A stretch of 64,000 nt of DNA from Archilochus colubris. Taxonomy: Eukaryota > Chordata > Aves > Apodiformes > Trochilidae. Made by a program: the position numbers and the translations under genes. Of the stretch, positions 48,513 to 60,600 are shown one piece after another. Position 1 is the stretch's first letter, and each line of letters begins with the position of its first letter. The notes beneath the pieces were generated by a model. It did no database searches. It was not told the DNA's origin and was given only the letters and a program-made list of their open reading frames with translations. Location: positions 6,105,321 to 6,169,320 of the forward strand of contig CM041108.1 in NCBI GenBank assembly GCA_023079485.1. The letters run 5' to 3'.

Positions 48513-51500
48513 TTGGTGAGTAATGGCTGTAGGGCACTCCATCCCGCGGCTTCGCACCAGCCGGTTGGTTGGGGTGGGGAGATGGTTGGGGACTCGGTGA
48601 CACAGCTGTCACACTCGCAGGATGGATGCAAATGCCTGCGCTGCTGGTGATGAAGTGCCATCATTAGCTTTCTGCCCCACGGGAGCTGGTCAGACAAGGA
48701 AAAATAAACTTAAATTATGATGGGGAATGCTGTTGCTTACGGCAGCTGAAGGCCTCTCTCCCCGCCCGGCTGGGTTTGATGTGCAGATGCCCTTCGCCAG
48801 CTGATTCATTGTGCAGTTGTCAACCTCCCAATCCATTTTTTCCGGAATATGAGCTTATTCGGGTTAGATTTCTATAGCTTTTCTTGTTCTAAGCTTGCTT
48901 TTCCACATCATGTTTTCCTTTCAGAACACAAACCGTTACAGATTTTTCATTTGTGTGGGTCAGAAAAATATACATTAGGCAGTGTTGAGGTGCTGGTCTG
49001 CTTTGGTGTGCACCTCAGTATTGTCTGGCACTGAGTGTTTGTGTGTACTCAGTCTTAAAAATATTTTTGTTTGCTCCAGGGGCAAGAGTTAAACAAGCTG
49101 AGTGTTTTAAAGATGATGATGGAGGCAGCCAGGGATGGACACCTTGTCCATGGGCTGAGGTGCAGTCTGTCATTTTGTGCTTGGCCACAGGTAGGAGGAA
49201 GGGCAGTGCTTTTCCTCAGCCCTTGACTCCCTGGTAACCTGGGCAGGAGGGCATTTCACCTTCAAGGAGTCCTTTTGCAGAGCATGGGGGGAGGTTGTGT
49301 TGCTGTGTCCTTTTGGGGGGATGGAGTGAAAAGGCAGCACCTGTATGTTAGGCACAGCGTCTAAGCCATTCAGCAGTGAAGCATTTCTGCACCACTTCAT
49401 GGCAGAGCCTTTTGTTTTAATTGCATTTGCAAACATACCGAAGGGGCATGATTCACAGGACTTCTGTATGCACAGCGAGGGCTGGGGAATTGCTGAGCTG
49501 TTCATTTGACCATCAGGTGAAATAATTCAGGGCCCATGCATTGGGTTTGCTCCAATGGGAAGGTTGTGGGAGCAGTAGAGGCAGAGGGCAGAGGCTGTGT
49601 CCTGCTGCTGCCCCTTGCAGAGCCCCCAGAGTTCCAGCCCAAACCCTGGGGTGAGCAGGGAAGCAGCCCCTGTGCCTGGTGTACCAGCCTGCCAAAGGCT
49701 TTATAGATCTCCATAATGAAGATGGATCAGGTTGGTTCTCACTGCCAGTTGCTCTATCAAAATAGTGCTAATTACCATGGGTGTTATGTGCTACCAGCCT
49801 CTCCCTTAAAGCTTAAACACACGTTTTGTGCCACTCAACAAAAGATGAAATTGAGGCAACTTTTCCCATTCTATTTTTGGAAAAGTAGTTAGCAAAGGAG
49901 AAGGAAATTGATTTCGGTGTCAGAAAGGACGTTTCTGACAGGAGCATACTTTGAAATGATTCAAGGCATCTGTTTCTGTTGCAGACACCCAACGCCGCGA
50001 AGAGCTGTACCTAAATTAAACTGTTTAAGATGTCAGCTCTGGGTAAGGATGCAATTTGCATCCCCAGTAGCATGGTTGGAATTTTGATCATTTAATGAAC
50101 TTTCTCACTCAATTTACGAACAAAGTCTCTCCCACGGCAACTATTTTTGTAGTAGCATAGCTCTTCAGGTGCAGTTTTGATGCCTGGGAGAAGGGATGGG
50201 GCAGGGTTTGAAGGTGTGGGCGGGCTCGTAGGAGCTCATGGCGGGCTCTTGTAACCATGGCTGGCTTTGGGGTGTCGGTTTTGTTGCCTTCCTGTTATGA
50301 TCACCATTGTGGTGCAGTTAAGAATTAGGGAAAATGGTTCCACCTTTCTGAAGGTGGTCTCTGCCATCCCCCACACTCTGCTGAGGGTCTGAAGGAAGCT
50401 TGTGTTTCAAGGTGAACGTTGCATTAATATGTAAGACTTCTAGAGCTCTACAATTAAAAGGTCTTTTACTTTCCCCACTTCAGAATAGAGCTGATGGTTT
50501 ATTGCTGGAGCCTTGGCTCTGAGCCTGGCTGACCTTGGATCTATGCCTTTTAAGTATCAGCAGGGTTTCTTGTGCACTGTTGTGGCCTTTTATGCAGAGA
50601 ACAAGCCGCTATTGTGGCAACGGGCTCTGCAAAAGAGTTTGTGATGTTGGCGAAGGCGGGGACACTTGATTTTCCCTTTCACATTCATCTCACCGTTGGT
50701 GCTTTTTGTGCCAGTGAGGTATTTGTGAATGCAGATACATTTTCTATTTAGATACTTATCTTTTTAAGCTCTCCTAAATGACTCAAGGCAGATGAGGAGC
50801 CCAAGAAAGTGCAGGCTGCATTCATTGTAGAAGCCTGGAAATTCAGTCTCTGGTTGTTACAGTGCCCCTCGTATTTCTGACATACCTTTGGCAAATGATC
50901 AAGAATTGGCAATGAACTTGATCCAATCCCCTCAAAATCAGTTTTCTGGGTTCCTGCTCTGCATGCTTGAGCTCCAGCCTGGGCTCGTGAAGCCAAGTGT
51001 TTGGTTTGCATTGGAAACCCCTGTATATAATCTCAAAAAAAAAGGGGCGTTAAACCAGGTTCTGCCAGGCTGGGCGTGTTAGGAGGATTGCATTAATGCA
51101 GTTTAGGTGTTCTTTTTCCCGAAGTAAATTTCCACTCAAGTCATCTGCTTGAAGGGGAGAATAAATATTAGACTGCTAACACAAGGAGCATGTCTCAGAG
51201 GTCATGGGTGACATGTCATTGTCGTTTGTATTAGTTTATATTGGCTGAAAGGATGAAAGGGGAAACAAGAATATTGACTTACGTTACTTAATGTTGAATT
51301 AGCGTCCCTGTGCGAAGCTCTTCTGGTTTAAGTTGTAGCTGGAGATAGTTTTGGTTCCAGCTGGAATGGGGCAGCTTTGCAGCAGGGATGTATTTGTCCC
51401 TCTCGACCACATCTTTGCCTTTCTCCACTACACAGTGTCTTGGAAATGGCCAGACCTCTCTGTGAAAGGGTTTAAGCTTTGACTTCAAACAGTGGGTTAT

Positions 51501-54249
51501 ATTCTATTGTATTATAGAGTGAATTATTGATCTGCTGATGCAGAATATTTCTGTGAAGGCATGCCCACAAAGGCTGGAGCTGACCAACTCCGCAGCTGCC
51601 CTGCCCTTCTTCCCTGCAGGCAGCTGAGCCACGAATCACTGTGCTCATGGTCCCTTTTCTGGGCTCCAACCACCCTGCAGATGTGGCTCCAGAAACATGG
51701 ATCCTCAGCCACCCATCAGGCTGTGAAACCTTTCCCTCAGGTGCAGCATCTTCTGTGCTTCTAGGAAGGGGGAGAGAGGGTGACCATCCCTGGCAGTTGG
51801 TGGACACCTCTGGGGGCAAGTTTTCAGTATAAGGGGGAGAGATCTTTATGGAATGGCGTCCTCAGCACATCCCAGAGCTTCCCAGGTCTTTTTCTCCTTG
51901 CAGATGCAGCTTTTGTCTATGTTCACTTATGTTGAAGGGCCCATAATTTGTGTTTATTGCAGTGCTGCTGGGAGGTGATACCAGTGCAGATGTGAGCAGT
52001 ATCTTGGCTCCATTAGGTGTGTGTAGGTAAATGATGCTCTGGAGGGACCAGTTTGGGTTTCAGCACATCTTTCCCAGGGGACTGAGGGAGCCAGTGGAGG
52101 ATGGGAGTGCATATTTCCATTGTCCTCTCTATAGCAATGTGGAGGAGAGAGATAAAGCAAACAAACATACCTATTTCTGGCTCAGAGCTGCCCAGACAAG
52201 ATGTTCAGGAGCTGTTTGCACTGAAACTGAGATGTTCTGTGCATGCAAGAGGAATCCTGGAGTCTGCTCACCATCTGCAAATACCGAGGATGGTATCACT
52301 GGAAAGGGAAAGGATTCCAAGTCTCTGGATGAGTTTCTGATTGTTTTTCCTGGCGTGTCAGCAGCAGCCCTTGGGTGCACAGCATGGGGCTGTTGCCCAG
52401 CTTTGGCATTCTGGCTGCACGGCGATCGATCCCCAGTGCTGCCCCACGCCCCGATTGACAGCCAGCCTAAAGAGTTCTCATTTGAAAGAGTGCAGCATGG
52501 ATAATTAAGCAATGCACTCTACAAGTTGGTGATCAGCTTCTTGTGGAGGACCAGTGATGAATAAAAAGTACATTAAGTAAATTAAACTCTTGATGCCTGT
52601 AGGTCTGTGAGTGTAGAGTTGACTTTATGAAATTCATTAGAGTTTGTAAGAGTTCTGTTAATCAAAAGACTCCTGCAGAAAACAATCTGGGATTTAAAGT
52701 TTATTTTAATGCTGCACTGTTTAGGACAGAGATGAGAGCGTGGTTGCTGCTCTGTTGAAAACCTAACTACACCCTGACTCTAGGGCCATTGCATGTGGAG
52801 GAATTGAATTTAAGCAATTAAATGGCCTCGTCCCCTTTCCTCAAATCTGCCTAATGAGAGACTTTGCTGTTTCCTAATGACATCTTGTCTTTGTATGCCA
52901 GTGCTGTACTTGATTGTGCATATAGTGCAACAAAGCAGCTACCCAGGCTGCTTGTCTCAGCATCTATCAGCCAATGTGTCCATGCAATGGCATTTGCATA
53001 ACTTGGTGTGTGCTGCTTGGATGCAGAGGCTCTGGGAAATGTCCGGAATTCTTCCCATGCCTGATGGACACATTTATTTGGTGGTTTATTTAGATTTCTT
53101 TAGCTGGAGAGCTGCATTTGTGTTACTTTCTTTACATGACAGAGGTTGGGTCACTTGCTGGAGGAGGCCAGGAGGTGGGTGTTCTCTGAGCAGTGGCCAG
53201 GGACACATGTGCTTCCCCAGCCTAGCCCCAGTCCTGGGGCTAATTGGGCCTTGGGGATTCAGTTTCTTCGTGCTTGAGAAAACAGCTGTATAGTTCTTCA
53301 ACAGCTTTCAAAAAATCCACAGAAAGCAGTCAGGGCACAGGAGCCAGCAAAGTGAAGCAGAAGGTGTGCTCAGCTAGTTTTAGGTATTGAAGGTACAAAT
53401 CTCAGGGACCCATTACAATAATTAATTAGAATTGCACACAAACACGTGCTTCTAGCCAGCATACCGGTGCCCTGCAAGTGCTTTATCTGCAGCCCCCTCA
53501 GCCAGGCAGATGCTCTCCTTGCTGCCCAGATGTAGAGATGTTTTTGACCAATGTGAACATACTGCAAAACCCGTCTCTGCTCTCCCAACTTTTCTCCGTG
53601 CGAGGCTGCCAGCAGCAAACTTGGACTGCAGCCATTTATTTTGTAGCACAGTCAATCTTCCCTTAAAGAAAACCACCAGTGAATTAGCTTTTGCATAGTG
53701 TTTCAATCAGAGCATTTGATCCTTGTTTCTGCGAGATAATCCTAAGAACTTCTTATTTGGAGAATAGAAGACCGTGATGGATTTAATTCATAAAGGGAAG
53801 CAGCCGTAAGGAATGTAAATGTAAGAGACTGATAAGGTAGGATTTCCTCGTTGCTATGACAACCCCTGGGTCATGAGCCTGAGGAAATATAAAGTAAGTC
53901 CTGGAGCTGTGAAGATGATTATAAAATTTAACTGTCATTCTTCATTTGCAGTTGATGGCAAACATTATTTACTTAAGTTTATCTCTGGGCGGGCGAGGAT
54001 CCTTTCTTCCTCCTTTATGTTGGAGGCTTGGATCACAAATGAAGGTATTGTGCTCGCCCAACGTGACAAAGCAAACCCGATATTTATTATTCTAACCAGG
54101 CGATTTGCATGTAATATCCCTGTAGATTCGGGCATTCCCCATGGAGAGCGGTGGTGTTTATCCTGTATATCCCTTCAGAAGCCTCCCTGGTGCCGGGACA
54201 CCAGCTCTGCTTTTCTCCTACCCTGGAATCCAGTTTAGCCTGAGGATGG
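48513..54249. other. Non-coding sequence with several octamer-bearing AT-rich islands
   Basis: POU octamers at 48626-48633, 50054-50061, 52992-52999 and 54103-54110, the X-box at 53850, and AT-rich islands at about 49730-50120, 51080-51300, 52500-52720 and 53690-54120. No gene supported. Confidence 0.5.
53850..53863 (+). promoter_or_regulatory. RFX-type X-box GTTGCTATGACAAC
   Basis: Two outward half-sites, GTTGC and ACAAC, are held by TATG, giving the near-perfect dyad expected of an RFX site, with one internal mismatch. It sits at the start of an AT-rich block (53690-54120) that also holds a POU octamer at 54103-54110. Confidence 0.4.
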
Positions 54250-54437
54250 GGACACCTTGGCCCAGGTTGCCCCAAGAAGCTGTGGCTGCTCCATCCCTGG
54301 CAGTGTTCAGGCCCAGTCTGGATGGGGCTTGGAGCAACCTGGGCTGATGGGAGGTGTCCCTGCCTGTAGGGTTGGACCTGGATGATCTATTTAAGGTCTC
54401 TCCAACCCTAACCATTCTATAATGTCATTCTATGATA
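54250..54437 (+). mobile_element. CR1 LINE, 3' end fragment (avian type)
   Basis: CR1 is the main retrotransposon of birds, and nearly all copies are 5'-truncated remnants of the 3' end. Seen here in order: CCCAGGTTGCCCCAAGAAGC, then CCATCCCTGGCAGTGTTCAG, GATGGGGCTTGGAGCAACCT, GGTGTCCCTGCCTGTAGGG, GGATGATCTATTTAAGGTC and finally CCATTCTAT followed by CATTCTATGA, the characteristic terminal repeat. The wording GCTTGGAGCAACCTGG is typical of bird copies. The 5' boundary is approximate. The copy is non-coding and cannot move. It matches my memory of the family well, suggesting moderate rather than great age, and is the best single clue to the host group. Confidence 0.92.
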
Positions 54438-54638
54438 GATTTTCATCAAGATATAGAAAGTGAATTGTCCCCTCTGTAGCATTAACCCATCTGCTATTTG
54501 GATGACTGCATCATTTCTACCTTTTTTAAAAAGGGAGAAGAAACCCTTGCAATTACTTTAAGTATCTTCCAGTTCTGGTACTGAAAGATTTGACTTGAGT
54601 GAAGAGCACTAAAAACCATCCAGAATCTTACTCTGAAC

Positions 54639-54648
54639 TTTTTTTTTT
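54639..54648 (+). repeat. T10 homopolymer
   Basis: Short T run about 200 nt after the CR1 end at 54437, in an AT-rich stretch. Confidence 0.85.
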
Positions 54649-56677
54649 ATTATTTTTACTGCATTTGAAAGATTTTTCTATTGCTATTCAGTCTTACTCG
54701 AGGTGATAAAAAGCAAAGTCACTTGATTCAAAGAGTTCACATAAACCAAATTCCTTTTAAGGCTTTTCACTGACTGCTGGCGTTAACGCAATGCTATTTT
54801 TGAGGCTGGTCTCATGATTTGAGTTGGGAAGCTCTTTCACCTTTGCAGCTTTCATCCTGAAATGAAGCTGGTGCAGGCAAGCCAGGGAATTCTGGTCAGA
54901 ATCAGAGTTTATAGCCGTTACTAAAGACAAGTAGCTCTTGTGGAAATGGAGCAGAGAATTATTACTGTACTAAAAAACCCAGGAGTCATTACTTTTCCAA
55001 GGGTGGAAACTTTTTGAAGGCACTTGCCCAAGTGGAAACTGAAGAAGCCTGGACAGTTGTGGTGGATCATAGGTGTAAATCAGCGGTTGGCAAGGGCAGT
55101 GTCTTTTATTTCCACCATCTCTCATGGGCTTGCTTCTAGCAAAGACAGCCTGTAGATGTGTAGATCTGCCCCACGCATTTGTGCTCCCTGTACAGACCTT
55201 TTCTTGGCTCACTTTTGGCCTTTGCTGTTTCCAGAAGTTTTCATGGGTTTGATTTTTATTTGTGACATCCGGGGAAGGCAGAACCTAGGCACGAGCCGAG
55301 GGTAGTAGGCAGCAGATGCCCATCCTTGGCCTGGCTTTGAGCAGGCACAGGGGAGTGGCTGCAATTCTCTGGGCTCTGTTTACTCATTCCAGGCCACAGC
55401 TCAGGAAGGCACATCAAAAAGCCTGCTCCAAAAGGCTTCCCAGGACAGGCTGTTGTGCTGGAGCTCTGAAGTGCAAAAGAGAATTGCAATGTCTGACCCA
55501 AAGGTTCTGAGCACAATAGAGGATTTTTATTTGGTTTCTGGTTGCAGTGCTTCCAAATTGGGTGGAGACTGAGCTTTACCATCCTTATTATCCCCAGTTT
55601 AAGACAGAAAATACCTTTTTGTATGCTCGAAGGTGAAAGCCCTTCGAGTTAATTAAATCTCTGAAGAAATGAGCCATGAGCTGAGCGGTGTCACCAGTCC
55701 TTTGGCACCCCGAGCTGTGGCCGCCCCGGTGCTGTCAGCCTGTGGCTCAGGTAGCACCAGAGCCGTCGAGAAAATGGAGATTTTGAGCAACGTGCAGGAG
55801 GCTGGGCATGTACATCCAAGCCAGAAATAGCTGCTCTGACAAAGACTGACAGGTACACGCCATTCTCTTCATCTGGCACATGCTGTCTGCGATGCCGCAA
55901 CGGGAGCTGGCAGCAGCTTTGCAGTGGTGGGTGGCGAACAAAGGCAGAGCTCAGAAATATTTTCCAGACAAAGTTAGAATTAAAAGCTCGGAGCTCTTAC
56001 AAAATAACAGTGATAAAGGTGGTTGTGGATGAAGGGAGTTGCTGGAAAGACACAACTAAACCGAAATTTGTAAAATGAGCCTTTTTCTCTTTTTGTGCTG
56101 AGTTCTCCCATGTTTGCCAGGCACGGGTTGCTTGTGATCTGCTTTGCCTGTCACTGGTGCAGCAGCAGAGCTCAACCCTTTCTGAGCACAGGGCACACGA
56201 TTCACTCTTGAGGTGAGATCACTTGACTACTGGGGAAAGATGATGTTGCTGGTCCATCTCAGCTGAGTGTGGTCCTTTGGCAGGGTGCTCACCCCTGAGC
56301 CAGCCTTTCCCTCACCTTTGGCTCCCCTCTGAAATCCAGGGGGAGGGGAGCAAGGTGGGGGCCTTCTTGGTCTCTGTGGAGAGCTCACACAACCTGATGC
56401 TCTGCAGAGGCTGCTGCTGCTTCCCCATTTTTGTTTGTTGGAGTAGTTGGGGGGTTTTGCAGACTCCTTTGTCAGCTGCCTGCCATTGCTGCCTTGCACC
56501 CTCACTTCCCCTGGTGGGTTTGTGCCTCTTGCTCTGTTTTTCTTCTTTTAAACGTTTGCTGGAGACAGAAGCAGACGGAAGCAGTGACGGATGCTCAGGG
56601 CTGCGTTTCATCAGCCTGGGAAGGGATCAAAGCAATCCTTGCCTCCCATCTTGTTCCTTATCATGGAGTGGATGTCA

Positions 56678-56701
56678 GTCTGTCTGTCTGTCTGCCTGCC
56701 T
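56678..56701 (+). repeat. (GTCT)4 followed by (GCCT)2 microsatellite
   Basis: Four perfect GTCT units at 56678-56693 followed by two GCCT units at 56694-56701. Interrupted tetranucleotide repeat, probably polymorphic. Confidence 0.9.
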
Positions 56702-56884
56702 TTGGTGACTTCAGACAGATAGCTGTGCTGGTCAGGGTGTCCTTCTGGGCCACCTCGCCATGTCTTCTTGCTGCTCACAGCCCCACAGGTGGCCTCCCAT
56801 GCTGGCATTTTGGATGCCTTCAGCTAAAAGAAGAGATAATTGTGAAGCAGCAGTGGTAAATGTCATACCTTCTGCTCCTCTAAG

Positions 56885-56944
56885 GGAGACGAAGCAGTGC
56901 AAACAAGTAGGCAAAGATCGTGCAGCCAATAAAGATCATTATGA
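56885..56944 (+). other. Candidate small exon, 60 nt, frame-preserving
   Basis: The acceptor is CCTTCTGCTCCTCTAAG with AG at 56883-56884, and the donor is ATGA|GTAAGTAC starting at 56945. The 60 nt between are purine-rich, as exonic enhancer-rich exons often are, and divisible by three. One phase is fully open and encodes a lysine-rich peptide starting ETKQCKQVGKDRA, which I do not recognise. The branch point is not obvious. It could be a real cassette exon, a cryptic exon or chance. Confidence 0.18.
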
Positions 56945-57213
56945 GTAAGTACAGAAGTGGAAGATCAACCTATGTTGGCCTTGCCAGCCGTTTTAGCTGC
57001 CAAAATGTAACAATTATGTTAAATACGTGGCTTTCCATGCAAACCACATTAAGCCTGTTGGTGGGTATACTGTATCCTAGGAGCTGATGAATCGGTTCCT
57101 TTGCCTCCTGGGGTGGGCACAGGTTAGCACCCTCACTTCAAATGTGACTCTGGCTTTCAGGGGTGCTTCTGCTTTGGCTTTTCCAGTCTGGACTAGTTCA
57201 AATGGAGTAGGAA

Positions 57214-57229
57214 GGCAGGCAGGCAGGCA
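57214..57229 (+). repeat. (GGCA)4 microsatellite
   Basis: Four perfect GGCA units. Shorter relatives of the same motif occur near 7200 and 29850. Confidence 0.85.
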
Positions 57230-60200
57230 TGCTGCCATCTCCCCTGAGGACTCAGGAACAGTTCTGTACTGTGCTCCTCTTCTGTGTGTTTCTAAGCTTG
57301 ACTTTGATTTTGGTTTGGGGTTTTTGTAGCTGTTGGCAAACAGAAGAGTTTGGAGAGGGCAGGTCATGTTCTCCTTGTCAAGGTTCCTTGCTTTATTTTG
57401 TCTTTATGTGTTCAGGTATCATTATAAATTCCTTTCCTGAGAATCCTGTATCATTCTGATAACTGGTTAGCAGTGGTGAAACTGGAGTGGTGTTCAGGGC
57501 TTCTGAGGCTGTATACAGAGGCACAAGTTTACCCTAAAGTGCCTTTCTGCTTGCCCATGCTCTGCTAAACCTTTGGGCCATCAGTGGCCTGGGGATTTGC
57601 ACACACAAACTTTATGCATCTGCATTTTTCATTGAAGCTTTGCTTTTTTCTGCTCACCCATGACTGCATGGGCTCCAGACCTTCAGCAACTCCAAAACCA
57701 AAACAGCTCGCAGGGTCTTTTGGGGGACTGCTGGCAAAAGGTGTTATGATGGTATCAAGACTGTGTTTAATTTATGGAAAAGAAGAGAGGTTAACACAGG
57801 AGAGACAGAAATCTGCTGTTCTCTTTGTAAGTGAAAGGTCACGTTACTGAGCACTGTGGGGTGGATTTGTGAAAAACGAGCTCCTGTTTGCCAGGAATTA
57901 GAATGAGTCTCTGATTTCTTTTTCTTTTTTTTCCTAACATGCACCCCCCCACTTGTGACCTTTAAAGATGCTGCTCTTAGATTGATAAGCAGGCTGATGC
58001 TTTCAGCAACCCAATCCAGAATTCCTTTCTTGTAGAAAGACCATCTTTCAAAGGCTGTGGGGATTGCTTCCCAAGCCTGGAACGCCCCTGAGGAGAGAGG
58101 AGGGAGGGGTGGGGTGTCAGGACCCGAGTGGGCAGGCAAGCAAGCACCATTCCCCCCAGATGTGCTGCTGCACCCTGCAGATGTGCAGAGGAGGCTCCTG
58201 GTAGCGGGAGCCGGGCGGCAGCTGGAGGGCTGCCTTCTCCAGCTTGGCAGCCTCACTAAGAGGCTTCTGCTGTGTTGATTTTCCATTCCTAGAGTGCTTT
58301 TGGCACCGCAGTGGGGTGGTGGCTGGTGGCACCCTGGGTGTCTCTGTGCCTGCAGCAGAGCTCTCCCTGCTGCCTGCCCAGCAGCGCTCACTCGGTCTCT
58401 CCCTGTCCCAAGGTGCTTCTTTCAGGGTGGGTATTTCTTGCACAGAAAGAGGTGCTTTTCTGGCAAGGGCTCCTCTCACTGGAATTCAAGGAGAAACTGG
58501 AGGATGTGGCTTCTCTCCAAACTGTGTCCTAGGCCATGTGACAGCAGTTAATGTGGGTAACTTCCCCGTGTTATTTTCTTTACTGTTATGGGGGGCGATG
58601 GTGATACATGGCTGATTCTCAGGTTGTGGTTCTGAGACCATTTTGTGGCCTGCTGAGCCAAGTTTGTCATGACGTTCCTCTGTGATGCCCAAGCCCTCAT
58701 ACATGGTGTGGTTTTCTCTGCAGAACATCTTGGTCTGCCAGAATGAAGAGCTGGTGGTGGGCTGCAGTACCTCTGATTCCAGCAAAGAGGAGGAGGAGGT
58801 TTGCTGTGCTGTGCCACTCAACCTGCCCCGTTTCAGCTCTGTCCAGGTGTTATCCTGACAGGCAGCTGCCCTCTGCAAGGTTTCACTGGCCTTCTCCTGG
58901 TTTAAGATGCCTTCTCTGATGGCTTGTCCTCTGTGGAGAGAGGATGTCTTTGCCTTTAAGCTTGGGCAAAACTTCTTGAATAGAGTTACTGAATTTTTTT
59001 CTAGTTCTTCCTATGGAAGAAACCCAAAAGTGGTGAAGATGCATTTTGAGACCAGTGTGCAGGGGTTCAGAGCGCTGGCTTTAGCTGAGGGGTGTACTGA
59101 GGTGTCATCCATCAAAGTGGCATTACGAGGGGTGACCCATGGGCACAATCTGTCCCTTTCCAAACTCTCAGGTTGGAAGCCAAGTGCCAGGGCTCAGGGC
59201 TTCCTGGCATTCCTCAGGAGCTCTTGGAGACCTCACAAAGCAGCAGCCTCTCCGGGGCATCGTGCTGGGAACTGCGTTCCCAACCAATTACCAAACTGGT
59301 CTGCATGGGTAATGAGCCCTGGCTGTGGGAAGGGATGGCAGGAAGACAAAAGCAAAACTTTCAATGGAAGCTGCTAAAAGCTTTTAGTGTGAATAGACAG
59401 GGGCTTGCTAATTGGGGTGGCTGTTTGAAATGTTCCCTCCAGCTCTGGTCGTGTGGCCCAGGCTCCAGCCTGGAGGGAGGGTGCTGTGACCAAGGGAAAG
59501 AGAGGCTGCAGCTCTTCTGGACTGTGTTGTTAATGATTTTTGGCAATGGTGATGAGGCATTTTTCAGAGCAGAAAGAGTGCCAGGTCATTCTTGCAGTTG
59601 GGTGAGTCTCATCATAGCAAAAGGATCACACAGGGCTTTGGAAGGAGATTGGCTTTCCTCATTAGCTGTGATGGGGCAGGAGATGTCCTCCTGCTCCAGC
59701 CCTAAAACCTTATGATTTATGATAGTTTGTTTTGTTCTGGTAATGCAACCCCAACTAAAATTCCATTCCTCAGCTGTCTGGGCTGCTCATGGTGGTCTCT
59801 GGGCACCAGGCAGAGGACAATTCATCCCAGCCAGAGAGCAGCACATGGTTGCTGCTCGGTTCCCAGGTGCCACACGTGGATGCCCACGCTCAGGTGGGGC
59901 AGAGGATGAGCTACTCCCAAGCAACACGAGCATGGTAGGAAAGCAGCGTTTTCCTGGGAGAGGCAACTGAGACCATTGTGGGTGCTAAGCACGTGGTGTC
60001 TGTGTCACGGTGTTTTTCCACAAAACCCAAGCATTTTCTCTCATCAGCCGAGCTCAGTAAATCCTGCTCCCAGGGTCGTTAATTTCCCAGTAATGAATTC
60101 CAGGGAGCTGTGGCAGGAGCTGTGCTGGCGCCGGGCACTTGTTGCAGAGTGGCTGCTGCTGAAGTCTGGGCGAGTTATTAACCTAACTTGGGAGGTGGAG

Positions 60201-60525
60201 CAAGGATTGCATGATTTATGATACCTTCAAGCTGGAGTAACTCCTCCAGCTAACAGCTCACCTACCTTACTGCAAATACTCTGCAGCCCTGGCAGCTTTA
60301 AAGAAAAACAACCCAAAGCAAAAGCAGAACCCACCCCAGTGGCATTTCAGCCATTTTAAGGTTCTGAAGCAGCTTTAAAGGCAGATTGAGCCCCATGGCA
60401 ATTGCAGCAACTTGTTAAAGAAATGCCCAGGACAAACTGTACTTCATGCCTTGTACAGTTCATTGACAGCAGTGCTGTGGAAAGGTTGGAGGTTCTGGGT
60501 TTTAAGGAGGGGTATTTTTTAATGG

Positions 60526-60600
60526 ACTTTACTATATGTAACTTTATATACTATATATAATTATATAACTTTACTATCCCTTTACCATAATTAAAGGGAT
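60526..60600 (+). other. AT-rich cluster with direct repeat and 9-bp hairpin
   Basis: ACTTTACTAT occurs at 60526-60535 and again at 60568-60577, separated by a TATA-rich spacer. Immediately after, ATCCCTTTA at 60576-60584 and TAAAGGGAT at 60592-60600 form a perfect 9-bp inverted repeat with a 7-nt spacer. It looks like a small slippage-prone AT island; I assign no function. Confidence 0.6.

Noticed and set aside
57744..58391. 215-codon open frame, minus strand
   Set aside because: No recognisable domain, contains a lysine run from a low-complexity tract, and overlaps another minus-strand frame of 120 codons.
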